DNA from: Caulobacter sp.
Lineage (GTDB): Bacteria > Pseudomonadota > Alphaproteobacteria > Caulobacterales > Caulobacteraceae
Length of the DNA stretch: 41,889 bases
Assembly: GCA_017744495.1 (NCBI GenBank)
Contig: JAGIBE010000155.1
Location: 28,336 to 70,224, forward strand
Direction: 5' to 3'
Shown here: one piece after another, positions 1-10,281 of the stretch
How the letters are laid out: each line of letters begins with the position of its first letter
Position numbering within the stretch: position 1 is the first letter of the stretch
Made by a program: the position numbers and the translations under genes
Notes under the pieces: model-generated
Seen by the model: only the letters and a program-made list of their open reading frames with translations
Databases searched by the model: none
Told to the model about the DNA's origin: nothing

Positions 1-30
1 GCACGAAAGCGAGCTGGCCCCCGCGAGCGT

Positions 31-645
31 CTAGGCGCTGGCGCTCGGCCGGGCCGAGGCCCGTTCGCGCCAGGCCTTCAAGCGCTCGGCCTCCTCGGGA
101 ACCTCCAGGCCGATGAAACCGGCGAAGTCGATCGTCGTCAGGGCGACGATGTCGGCGATCCCGTAGGCGTCGCCGGCGATCCATTCGCGGCCGTCGGCCA
201 GTTCGCGGTCGAGCCACGTCATGGCCCTGGCCGCGATCGGCTTGTTGGACTCGCCGAACTCGCGGTTCTGGACCAGCAGCGACGCCGTCAGCGGATGGGC
301 GTGACGCCAGTACATGCCGACCGGGACCATCACTTGGAACTCGATCCGGCGCACCCACATGTCGGTGCGCGCCTGGCTGAGGGCGCAGGTCCCGAACATC
401 GGCGGCGTCGGGTGCAGGGCTTCCAGATAGCGGCAGATGGCGACGCTCTCGCTGATCATCTGGCCGTCGTCCAGCTCCAGCACCGGCACCTGGCCCAGGC
501 TGTTGCGGGCCTTGTGCTCGGGCGACTTGTGGCCGCCCTGGCGCATGCCGATGCGGGTCTCGGGCAGGTCCAGCCCCTTCTCCGCCGCGAAGATGCGCAC
601 CCGGCGCGGATTGGGAGCCGGATTGGCCTCGCCGTACAGCTTCAC
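31..645 (-). CDS. Glutathione S-transferase family protein
   Basis: The 204-residue protein has the two-part GST layout. An N-terminal thioredoxin-like half (about residues 1-80) carries the LGQVPVLELDDG segment and the following SESVAICRYLE motif, which hold the cis-proline and the glutathione gamma-glutamyl contact in this family. A helical C-terminal half contains AGDAYGIADIVALTTIDF, the usual N-capping motif region. Cytosolic GSTs conjugate glutathione to electrophiles or act as thiol reductases; the substrate cannot be told from sequence. The start is a GTG with GAGGA about 9 bases upstream. An inverted repeat lies 20-40 bases upstream of the start. Family assignment is secure, specific function unknown. 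Confidence 0.9.
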   Translation of the reverse strand: MKLYGEANPAPNPRRVRIFAAEKGLDLPETRIGMRQGGHKSPEHKARNSLGQVPVLELDDGQMISESVAICRYLEALHPTPPMFGTCALSQARTDMWVRRIEFQVMVPVGMYWRHAHPLTASLLVQNREFGESNKPIAARAMTWLDRELADGREWIAGDAYGIADIVALTTIDFAGFIGLEVPEEAERLKAWRERASARPSASA

Positions 646-667
646 GATGTGGTCCTCGCCCTTCCGA

Positions 668-685
668 TTGGTCTGTCCCGACCAA
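668..685. promoter_or_regulatory. Inverted repeat upstream of the GST gene, possible operator
   Basis: TTGGTC and GACCAA are separated by six bases, forming an 18-bp dyad just upstream of the GTG start of the GST gene. Dyads of this size next to a detoxification gene often bind TetR- or MarR-type repressors, but no regulator gene lies nearby, so the function is inference only. Confidence 0.35.
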
Positions 686-804
686 ATTTAAACAAACGTT
701 AGAAGGCTTGGCCGCGTTTGCACAGGTCTGGCGGCGCGATTTGTGTCGGCGGGGCTGTCGCGCGGGGGCGAAGCTTGTTAGGCCTGATCCGTTTCAAGGG
801 GCCC

Positions 805-1725
805 ATGATGCAACAGTTCTCGATCACGGATGCTGCGCTCGCCGGTTTCCGCATGGTGCGCGAGCACCCGCGGACCATCGCGATCTGGGGCGTGCTGTTG
901 ATGGTCCTCTCGGGCTTGTCGACGATCCTCCTGATCGCCGTGGGCGGCCCCGAACTGCAGGCCTTCAGCGAGATGGATCCCTCCAGCATGGCGGACCTGG
1001 GCGAGATGGCCAAGGTGATGGCCCCGATGGCGCCCATCATGCTGCTGTCGACCGCCCTGAATCTGGTGATCAGCGCGGTGGTGGTCACCGGCGTCATGCG
1101 GATGGTGCTGCGGCCCGCGGACTCGGCGACCGCCTATCTGCGCCTCGGGATCGACGAGCTGCGCCAGGGCGCGGCCCTGTTCCTCTACTACCTGCTGATC
1201 CTGGGGATCTATTTCGGCGCGGTGTTCGTCGGCGCGCTGGTGATCGGCGTGATCGGCGCGGCTAGCGGCGGCCAGGGCCTGCTGGTGGGGCTGGCGGTGA
1301 TGATCGTCCTGCCGGCCATCTTCGGGGTGACGATCTACGCCATGGTGCGCTTCTCGTTCGCGGGCGTGCTGACCTTCGCCCAGGGGCGCATCACCGTGAT
1401 GGGATCGCTGCCGCTCACAAAGGGGCGGTTCTGGCCGCTTGTGGGAACCTATCTGCTGGCCCTGGTGCTGTTCATGATCGTCTACGCCGCGACGCTGGTG
1501 CTGGGCACCGCCATCGCGGCGATCTTCGGCGGCCTGACCGGGGCTGGGGCCATGTTCCAGTCCGACATCAGCTCGGTGTCGGCCTTCCTGACGCCGGTGG
1601 GAATCGTCCGCCTGGTGATCATCAGCGCCCTGTCGGTGCTGACCATGCTGATCCTCTTCGCGCCGGCTCCCGAGGTCTATCGCCAGCTCAAGGCCGGCGA
1701 AACCGACGTCGATACCTTCGCCTGA
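805..1725 (+). CDS. Multi-pass membrane protein, first of three tandem paralogues
   Basis: A 306-residue, strongly hydrophobic protein with about six predicted membrane segments. The start was set at the first of two adjacent ATGs because AAGGGG lies just upstream; an earlier in-frame start exists at 718 but has no ribosome-binding site. It shares with the next two genes a motif near the middle (RLGIDELRQ here; RLGGDE in the others) following an MVLRP-type segment, and later a basic GR turn (LTKGRFWPL). No catalytic motif was recognised and the function is unknown. The next gene begins 17 bases downstream behind AGGAGG, so the three are probably one operon. Confidence 0.8.
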   Translation: MMQQFSITDAALAGFRMVREHPRTIAIWGVLLMVLSGLSTILLIAVGGPELQAFSEMDPSSMADLGEMAKVMAPMAPIMLLSTALNLVISAVVVTGVMRMVLRPADSATAYLRLGIDELRQGAALFLYYLLILGIYFGAVFVGALVIGVIGAASGGQGLLVGLAVMIVLPAIFGVTIYAMVRFSFAGVLTFAQGRITVMGSLPLTKGRFWPLVGTYLLALVLFMIVYAATLVLGTAIAAIFGGLTGAGAMFQSDISSVSAFLTPVGIVRLVIISALSVLTMLILFAPAPEVYRQLKAGETDVDTFA

Positions 1726-1742
1726 CCCCAGGAGGCCGGGGG

Positions 1743-2603
1743 GTGAAAGGGGCGGCGCTGGGTCGAATGGTGTTCGCGGGCGTGCCGCTGTTGCGGCGCA
1801 TTCCGCTTGCGATACTGGCCTGGGGCGCCTGCTTGCTGCCCTTTAACCTGCTCGGCAACGTGCTGAGCGCGATATACGACGGCGTCGGCGGGTCCTGGGC
1901 CTACGCCACGCCATCCGCTCTGCGAGGGGTACTTCAGTTCGGGCTGTTGGTCGCCAACATGTCGGTGAGCTGCGCGGGCATGGCCGTCTTCGCCGGGGCG
2001 GTCCTCAGGGCGATCGCCGACCCGGAGCGGGCCGAGGGTCGATGGATACGGCTGGGCGGCGACGAAATCCGCCTGGCGCTGATCTGGTGGCTGATGTTCG
2101 TCGTCGGCATCGCGATGATGTTCCTGGTCGTGTTCATCGTCGCCGCCGTCAGCCGAAACAGCCACATGGCTTCCGAGAACACCATACTGATCGCCGCCGC
2201 TGCGTTGGCGGCGATCCTGCTGGCGCGCTTCGCCCTCGCGCCCGCCATGGCGGTGTTCGAACGGCGCGTCGCGATCGGGGATTCCTGGCGGATGACGCGG
2301 GGACGCTACGGACTGGCGGTCGTCTGTTCGCTGACTTTCCTGGTCCTCTATGGCGGTGGCGAATGGCTGCTTTCGGGCTTGGGCGATCTGCTCCGCCGAG
2401 GCGCTCCGGAGGCGACGATCGGCGCGGGTCCCTTCGTCCAGGAGCTCGTCCGCTACCTGACCCTGCCTGAGCATCTCGTCCCGAGCCTTGCAGCCGTGGT
2501 GCTCGAAGCCTGCGCCGGTGTTCTCGGCTATGCGCCGATGGCCGTGCTCTATCGCGATCTGGCGGGGCGAAATCCCGCCGACCAGGCGGCGGTGTTCGAC
2601 TAG
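1743..2603 (+). CDS. Multi-pass membrane protein, second of three tandem paralogues
   Basis: A 286-residue membrane protein that starts with GTG behind a strong AGGAGG at 1730-1735. It aligns with the flanking genes: RWIRLGGDEIRLALIWW near residue 105, a long hydrophobic stretch, then ARFALAPAMAVFERR and WRMTRGRYGL, and it ends in NPADQAAVFD. The third gene ends in DPADRAAVFD, so genes two and three are closest to each other. No signal peptide distinct from the first membrane segment and no enzymatic motif was seen. It probably sits in the inner membrane; function unknown. Confidence 0.8.
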   Translation: MKGAALGRMVFAGVPLLRRIPLAILAWGACLLPFNLLGNVLSAIYDGVGGSWAYATPSALRGVLQFGLLVANMSVSCAGMAVFAGAVLRAIADPERAEGRWIRLGGDEIRLALIWWLMFVVGIAMMFLVVFIVAAVSRNSHMASENTILIAAAALAAILLARFALAPAMAVFERRVAIGDSWRMTRGRYGLAVVCSLTFLVLYGGGEWLLSGLGDLLRRGAPEATIGAGPFVQELVRYLTLPEHLVPSLAAVVLEACAGVLGYAPMAVLYRDLAGRNPADQAAVFD

Positions 2604-2614
2604 GGGGAACGGGC

Positions 2615-3472
2615 ATGAAGAAGCTTCCGTGGGTAGGCGGCGTGCTGTCCGGCTTCGAGCTGGTCTCCCGCAGGCCTCTGGCGGCGCTCTCCTGGGCCGT
2701 CGCGTTCGCCTTGGTTGCAACGATCATGGCCGCCTTCCAGGACTGGAGCTTGGGACGCCTTCCACCCGAGGGCGGCATATCCGAGATCGCCCTGAAGCTG
2801 AGCCTCATGGGTCTGGTCTTGAACCTGATGGTGATCATCACGGTCTGCGCCGCGATCCTTCGGGCGATGGTCCGTCCCGGGGAGGGGCGCGGGGCTTGGC
2901 CGAGGTTGGGCGGCGACGAACTGCACCTGCTGGCGTTCCTTCCGCTGCTCGTCCTGCCGTGGGCTGTGATCTCGATCCCGGTCAGCTTGTCGCTTTACAA
3001 GGTGCTTCCGGATCGGGGCGATCTGCCGATGAAACTGTCCATGCACTTCGCCATGGGCGTAGTGATGCTGGCGGGTGCGCGCCTGATCTTGGCAGCGCCA
3101 ATGACAATCGCCGAGCAACGCCTGCGCCTCGGCGGCGCGCTCGGGCTGAGCCAGGGATTGCACGTCCGATTGGCGGTGATCTTCGTCTCGGCGCTGGTGC
3201 TGTCGGCGGTAATCGAAGGCGCTGGGACGTGGGTGCGCGACGCCGTCACGAGCCTGGCGAGCGGTGCTTACGCCCCGCCGGCGCCGCCGGAGCCGGGCGT
3301 TTCGCACACGGTCCTCGTCGAGGGATCGCCGCTCGGAATCAAGGCGACACTGTCGCGAATCTTCGGCGCGCTGGTGCGCGCCATAGCCTTCGCGGTGCAG
3401 GTGGCGCCGCTCGGGTACGCCTTCCAACGTCTGACGGACGACCCGGCTGACCGGGCCGCCGTCTTCGACTGA
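2615..3472 (+). CDS. Multi-pass membrane protein, third of three tandem paralogues
   Basis: A 285-residue membrane protein beginning 11 bases after the previous stop. It has the same architecture: AWPRLGGDELHLLAF, ARLILAAPMTIAEQRL, then a loop rich in Ala and Pro before the last membrane segment, ending in DPADRAAVFD. The gene converges on uvrA with only four bases between the stop codons, leaving no room for a conventional terminator. Role unknown. The repeated motif suggests a shared fold, possibly forming a hetero-oligomer with its two neighbours, but that is inference. Confidence 0.8.
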   Translation: MKKLPWVGGVLSGFELVSRRPLAALSWAVAFALVATIMAAFQDWSLGRLPPEGGISEIALKLSLMGLVLNLMVIITVCAAILRAMVRPGEGRGAWPRLGGDELHLLAFLPLLVLPWAVISIPVSLSLYKVLPDRGDLPMKLSMHFAMGVVMLAGARLILAAPMTIAEQRLRLGGALGLSQGLHVRLAVIFVSALVLSAVIEGAGTWVRDAVTSLASGAYAPPAPPEPGVSHTVLVEGSPLGIKATLSRIFGALVRAIAFAVQVAPLGYAFQRLTDDPADRAAVFD

Positions 3473-3476
3473 GCCG

Positions 3477-6386
<2,910 letters not shown>

Positions 6387-6467
6387 GTTTTCCGGAACGC
6401 GTGAGGCCGTGGGGAGGACCCACGGCGAGACGGCTATATGTAGGGCGCAGACCGGCGATTAACACAA

Positions 6468-6482
6468 GAACAAGGTGCGAAC
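6468..6482 (-). promoter_or_regulatory. LexA (SOS) box upstream of uvrA
   Basis: Read on the minus strand the site is GTTCGCACCTTGTTC, a perfect match to GTTC-N7-GTTC, the LexA operator of alphaproteobacteria including Caulobacter. It lies 82 bases upstream of the uvrA ATG, between uvrA and the DUF1223 gene, and points the same way as uvrA. An AT-rich CTACATATAG stretch on the same strand, roughly 30 bases nearer uvrA, could supply a -10 region. Confidence 0.85.
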
Positions 6483-6540
6483 AAACGTCGCGTTGGCGGG
6501 ACGTGGCGGCAGACTGCTGACATCAGGTGTCAGCAGGGCC

Positions 6541-7266
6541 TCAAAGCCGCGCCGCCGCCAGGATCGGACCGCCGTTCTTGGCTTGCACCAGCACCGCCGC
6601 GCGCAGGGCCGGGTCGGCGGGCGTCGAGGTCGTGAACGCCACCGGCGCGCCGTTCCAGGCGCCCAGCCTCGTCAGTTCGCGCACCACGTCGCGGTGCGGC
6701 AGGGTCTTGCCGTTGTTCTCGCCGCGTTGGATGGCCACCTGCTGAACACGCGGGTCGTAGCGCACCAGCCAGACGTCGGCGCCCGCCTTGGGCGCCTGGC
6801 CGGCCCCAATTTCGACCCGGCCGCGCGTCAGCGCCACGGTCGCGTCCATGGCCGGTCGGGCGCGGCGCAGGGCCAGCTCGAGGTCGCGGGCGTTCGTGCC
6901 GATCAGGTCGTCACGGCCCTCGATAACCATTTGTGGTGTGCCCAGCTGGGCGCCCAGGCCGCGGGCGTAGGCTTTCTGTCGGTCGGTGTAGGCCTGCTTG
7001 GCGAAGGTGTCCTTCCAGCCCAGCTGGTCCCAGTAGGTGACGCCAAAGCTCAGGGCCAGCACGTCGGGTCGGTCAGCGATGGCGTTGAGATTGGCGTTGG
7101 CCGGCGGGCAGGATGAGCAGCCCTGACTCTGGAACAGTTCCAGCACCACCGGCCGCTGGGCCGTGCCGCCCGCGCCGGCCATCGACCAGGCCCCGAGGGC
7201 CGCCGCCAGGGCGATCCCGGCCGCCAGACTGGCCCAGGCCGCCTTTCGCATCGTGGTCCGTATCAT
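6541..7266 (-). CDS. DUF1223 exported thioredoxin-like protein
   Basis: A 241-residue protein with an N-terminal hydrophobic export signal (about residues 7-32) followed by VVLELFQSQGCSSCPPANANL, the hallmark start of the DUF1223 family, with a CxxC pair at Cys50 and Cys53. The motif and following strand-helix pattern resemble a thioredoxin fold, so a periplasmic redox role is plausible but unproven. AGGA precedes the ATG. It lies upstream of uvrA in the same direction, but the SOS box between them suggests uvrA has its own promoter. It diverges from the small gene at 7432. Confidence 0.85.
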   Translation of the reverse strand: MIRTTMRKAAWASLAAGIALAAALGAWSMAGAGGTAQRPVVLELFQSQGCSSCPPANANLNAIADRPDVLALSFGVTYWDQLGWKDTFAKQAYTDRQKAYARGLGAQLGTPQMVIEGRDDLIGTNARDLELALRRARPAMDATVALTRGRVEIGAGQAPKAGADVWLVRYDPRVQQVAIQRGENNGKTLPHRDVVRELTRLGAWNGAPVAFTTSTPADPALRAAVLVQAKNGGPILAAARL

Positions 7267-7431
7267 GGCGCGTGTCCTTTCGGGTGTTCGGACATCAGTT
7301 CGCGGCGAGACGGGCCGAGGTTACAGCGTTCACGAACAATAAACCGCTTTTGGAAGCGCGACCTTCAGCACCCTCGGTGTCTATGGCGCGGACGGATCGC
7401 GCATCGGGCGCGCCGGGTGAGGACGACGAGC

Positions 7432-7626
7432 TTGGCCAAGGCGGCGAAGGAAGACGCGAAACCGGCGGCGACGCCGGAGGCCCCGGCCAAGGGCAAGGGC
7501 GGCAAGGCCGCCAAAGTCGTGCGTCAGCGTTCCGAGATCGACGACATCATCACCCTGGTCGTCTGCATCTGCTGCACCATCTGGGCATTCAAGATGATCG
7601 TCGATCTAGGCGTCGCGAGCTTCTAA
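7432..7626 (+). CDS. Small single-pass membrane protein, unknown function
   Basis: A 64-residue protein with a highly charged Ala/Lys/Pro-rich N-terminal half and one C-terminal hydrophobic segment containing a Cys cluster (IITLVVCICCTIWAF). The chosen start is a TTG because GAGG sits nine bases upstream; an in-frame GTG at 7417 gives 69 residues but has no ribosome-binding site. The layout suggests a tail-anchored protein with a cytoplasmic basic arm. No family was recognised. It converges on the histidine kinase gene with about 43 bases between stops. Confidence 0.6.
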   Translation: MAKAAKEDAKPAATPEAPAKGKGGKAAKVVRQRSEIDDIITLVVCICCTIWAFKMIVDLGVASF

Positions 7627-7669
7627 GCCGTCAGCCGTCGCCGCGGGCGACCGGCATCAAGACACCGAT

Positions 7670-9475
7670 CTAGTTCAGCATCACCGCCGTGTCGCTCGCC
7701 GGCGGGCCGCTCAGGGCGACGTCCAGGGCCTCGACCAGGCGCTGGGCGGCGATGGGCTTGGCCACGAAGCCGTCCATGCCGGCGGCCATGTAGCGTTCGG
7801 TCTCGTGACTCAGGACGCTGGCGGTGACCGCCAGGATCGGTGTGCGGGTCCGGCCCTCCGCGGCCTCGCGCGTGCGGATAACGCGGCCGGCCTCCAGGCC
7901 GTCCATGCCCGGCATGTGGATGTCCATCAGGATGGCGTCCCAGGGACCGGACTCCCACATCGCCACCGCCTCGTGGCCGTCGCGGGCGATCCCGCAGGCG
8001 ACGCCCAGATGGCCCAGCATGGCCTGCAGCACGGTGCGGTTGGTGGCGTTGTCGTCGACGACCAGCATCTTCAGCTCGCCGCTCATCGCCGGCCCGTCGG
8101 CGACCGTCTCGACGGCTTCCGGCCGGCCCATCGGCGTCAGGGCCGGGCAGGGGGCTTCGAAGGTGAAGCGGGCGCCGCCCGCGGCGGGGCTCTCGAAACC
8201 GATCTCGCCGCCCATCAGGGTGACCAGCTCGCGGCAGATGGCCAGGCCCAGACCGCTGCCGCCCGTGCGACGGGTGCTGGACCCATCGACCTGGACGAAC
8301 TTCTCGAAGATCTGGGCGCGGCGGGCCTCGGGCACGCCCATGCCGGTGTCGGTCACGGCGCAGGTCAGGGTCGCGGCGTCGCCGCTGATCCGCACCGTGA
8401 CGCCGCCTGCGTCGGTGAACTTGATGGCGTTGGAGATCAGGTTGCTGAGCACTTGGCGCAGGCGGGCGGCGTCGCCGTCGCGCCAGCCGCAGGCCTCCGG
8501 AGCGACGTCCAGGACGAAATCCAAGCCCTTGTCGTGGGCCAAGCCGCCGTAGAGCTGGCGCAGGGTATCGGCCAGGGCGTCCAGATCGAACGGCGCGCGG
8601 ACGATCTCCATCTTGCCGGCCTCGATCCGCGAAATGTCGAGCACGGCGTTGATCACATCCAGCAGTGTGGCGCCGGACTGGTGGATCGTGGCCAGGCGGC
8701 CACGCTGCTTGGCCGAGAGGGTGTCGCGCTCCATGGCCTGGGCCATGCCCAGCACGCCGTTCAGCGGCGTGCGGATCTCGTGGCTCATGGTCTCCAGGAA
8801 CTCGGTCTTCACGCGGCTGGCGGTCTGGGCGACGATCGCAAGGTTCTGAGCCTCGGTGCGCAGGCGGCGGTTCTCCTCCAGCTCGGCCTCGAGCTTGCGG
8901 TTCAGGGCGTCCGACGCCAGGCGGGCGCGCAGCTCGCGCATCACCGCCCCCCGCATCAGGGTCGACATGCCCAGGGCCGCGAAGGCGCCGGCCACGCCGA
9001 TGAAGCCGTACTGTCCGATCAGGTCGCCGGACGCCTGACGGGCCATCGCCACCAGGCCGACGGTCGCCGCCCCGACGCTGACGAGGGCGACGCGGCGGGT
9101 CGGGGCCGAGGTGGCGAACACCAGTGCCATTAGCACGAAATAGACGAGCTTGGCCGGCTCGAAGTGGAAGGTCTGGTAGGCGGCGACATTGGCCATGAAG
9201 AGCGTGTTCATCGACAGGGCGGCGACTTCCATCGCCGGCATCCCCGGCGGATGGGTCTTCAGGCGCCGCCACAACCACAACCCGGTTGCGGCGGCCGTCA
9301 CCGCCAGCCCCTCCAGCACGACCAGCGCCGCTCCCGTCTCGTAGAAGGGATGCGACAGGCTGATCAGGCAATAGTAGGCGCCGGCGGCGGCGAGATAGCC
9401 GCGCAGGATGGGCAGGTAGGACCCGACGATCTCATGCGTCGGAATGGGATCTGATCTGCCGATCGTCCGCTTCAT
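7670..9475 (-). CDS. Membrane-bound hybrid sensor histidine kinase
   Basis: A 601-residue hybrid kinase. Residues about 20-175 hold five to six hydrophobic segments (membrane sensor), followed by a coiled coil near 180-215. The HisKA domain has the phospho-acceptor His232 in MSHEIRTPLNG. The HATPase domain shows the N box (NLISNAIKF), DTGMGVPE and GGSGLGLAI. The C-terminal receiver (about 470-590) has the acidic pair in VVDDNATN, the acceptor Asp518 in LMDIHMPG and the Lys in AKPI. The signal is unknown. No output regulator lies beside it, so it probably acts through a phosphotransfer protein elsewhere. The architecture resembles other Caulobacter hybrid kinases. Confidence 0.93.
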   Translation of the reverse strand: MKRTIGRSDPIPTHEIVGSYLPILRGYLAAAGAYYCLISLSHPFYETGAALVVLEGLAVTAAATGLWLWRRLKTHPPGMPAMEVAALSMNTLFMANVAAYQTFHFEPAKLVYFVLMALVFATSAPTRRVALVSVGAATVGLVAMARQASGDLIGQYGFIGVAGAFAALGMSTLMRGAVMRELRARLASDALNRKLEAELEENRRLRTEAQNLAIVAQTASRVKTEFLETMSHEIRTPLNGVLGMAQAMERDTLSAKQRGRLATIHQSGATLLDVINAVLDISRIEAGKMEIVRAPFDLDALADTLRQLYGGLAHDKGLDFVLDVAPEACGWRDGDAARLRQVLSNLISNAIKFTDAGGVTVRISGDAATLTCAVTDTGMGVPEARRAQIFEKFVQVDGSSTRRTGGSGLGLAICRELVTLMGGEIGFESPAAGGARFTFEAPCPALTPMGRPEAVETVADGPAMSGELKMLVVDDNATNRTVLQAMLGHLGVACGIARDGHEAVAMWESGPWDAILMDIHMPGMDGLEAGRVIRTREAAEGRTRTPILAVTASVLSHETERYMAAGMDGFVAKPIAAQRLVEALDVALSGPPASDTAVMLN

Positions 9476-9573
9476 GAGCCCCCGCTCGCGCCTATGTCAC
9501 CCCTGGCTTGACGGCACCGTAAGAGATCGAGGTTAAGTTGCGATTGAGAGCGTTACCTTTTGCCTGGCCAGAG

Positions 9574-10044
9574 CTAGGCGGCGCGATCAATGCGGGCGGC
9601 GTAGCAGCCGGGCTTGGCGTAGTGGGCGTGCAGATAGGCCACGGCGGGGTTTTCCAGCATCCGTTCGATCACCGGGGCGGCTGCGGCACCCTCGACCACG
9701 TCGGCGTCCAGCAGCATGCCGGCCGCGTCAAAACCACGCAGGGACAGCAGGCGGCGGCGCAGGGCGGGGGGCAGGGCGTCCGTGGTCGCGGCGGGCCCCT
9801 CGGCGGCCTCGCGGATATAGACGGCGTAGCGCGAGCGGAACGGCGTGTCGGCGGCCTGATGCTCGTGGTTCAGTAGGATCAGGGTCTCGCCCGGCGCGGC
9901 GTCGTCCAGGGTGACGCGGCAGGGGAAAGCGAACGGCGCGTCGGCGACGACCCGCAGCGCGCCGCGCGCGGCCAGGGCCTCGTTGTCGAGGGCGAACAGC
10001 GGCGCGAACGGCTCGAGCGGCAGGCTGGAAACGATGAAGGACAT
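9574..10044 (-). CDS. DUF1203 family protein
   Basis: A 156-residue soluble protein. The start chosen is the ATG of MSFIVSSLPLEPF because AGGAG lies about 8 bases upstream; a longer reading to 10152 would run through a tandem repeat and is unlikely. Features matching DUF1203 include PCRVTLDDAAPGE, LLNHEHQAADTPFRSRYAVYIRE and the C-terminal AYLHAHYAKPGCYAARI. The conserved histidines and cysteine could bind a metal, but the biochemical role of the family is not established as far as I know. The gene is transcribed away from the ABC-F gene. Confidence 0.8.
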   Translation of the reverse strand: MSFIVSSLPLEPFAPLFALDNEALAARGALRVVADAPFAFPCRVTLDDAAPGETLILLNHEHQAADTPFRSRYAVYIREAAEGPAATTDALPPALRRRLLSLRGFDAAGMLLDADVVEGAAAAPVIERMLENPAVAYLHAHYAKPGCYAARIDRAA

Positions 10045-10128
10045 GGCGGGCTCCTGTTCTGATGCGCCCGTTGTGATCCCTCTCGCGAAAGGCCGACACC
10101 CGATCCTTGCGGTCGGTTCGAAACTTGC

Positions 10129-10158
10129 CGAACCCAATCTTGTCGAACCCAATCTTGT
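10129..10158. repeat. Two tandem 15-bp direct repeats in an intergenic region
   Basis: The unit CGAACCCAATCTTGT occurs twice head to tail, followed by the start of a third copy (CGAAC) that merges into the dyad at 10158-10172. A weaker relative (CGAAACTTGC) precedes it. It lies between the divergent DUF1203 and ABC-F genes. It may be regulatory or a simple slippage repeat. Confidence 0.7.
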
Positions 10159-10172
10159 CGAACGAAGTTCGA
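10158..10172. promoter_or_regulatory. TCGAAC-N3-GTTCGA dyad
   Basis: A perfect 15-bp inverted repeat with three central bases, directly after the tandem repeats and between divergent genes. Its core GAAC-N3-GTTC is shared with the dyads at 19217 and 25387. The protein that might bind is unknown. Confidence 0.45.
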
Positions 10173-10281
10173 TCGCCTAGATCATCTGTGCCCGAAACCC
10201 CGGGCCGACCGATGGAGGCAGCCATGGACATCGCGATGGACGACCGTTTCGCCCTTCCCGCTGACCTGACCGTGGTTTCCC

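Noticed and set aside
10045..10152. A longer DUF1203 protein starting at 10152
   Set aside because: The extra residues are encoded by the tandem repeat and no ribosome-binding site precedes them; AGGAG lies before the internal ATG.
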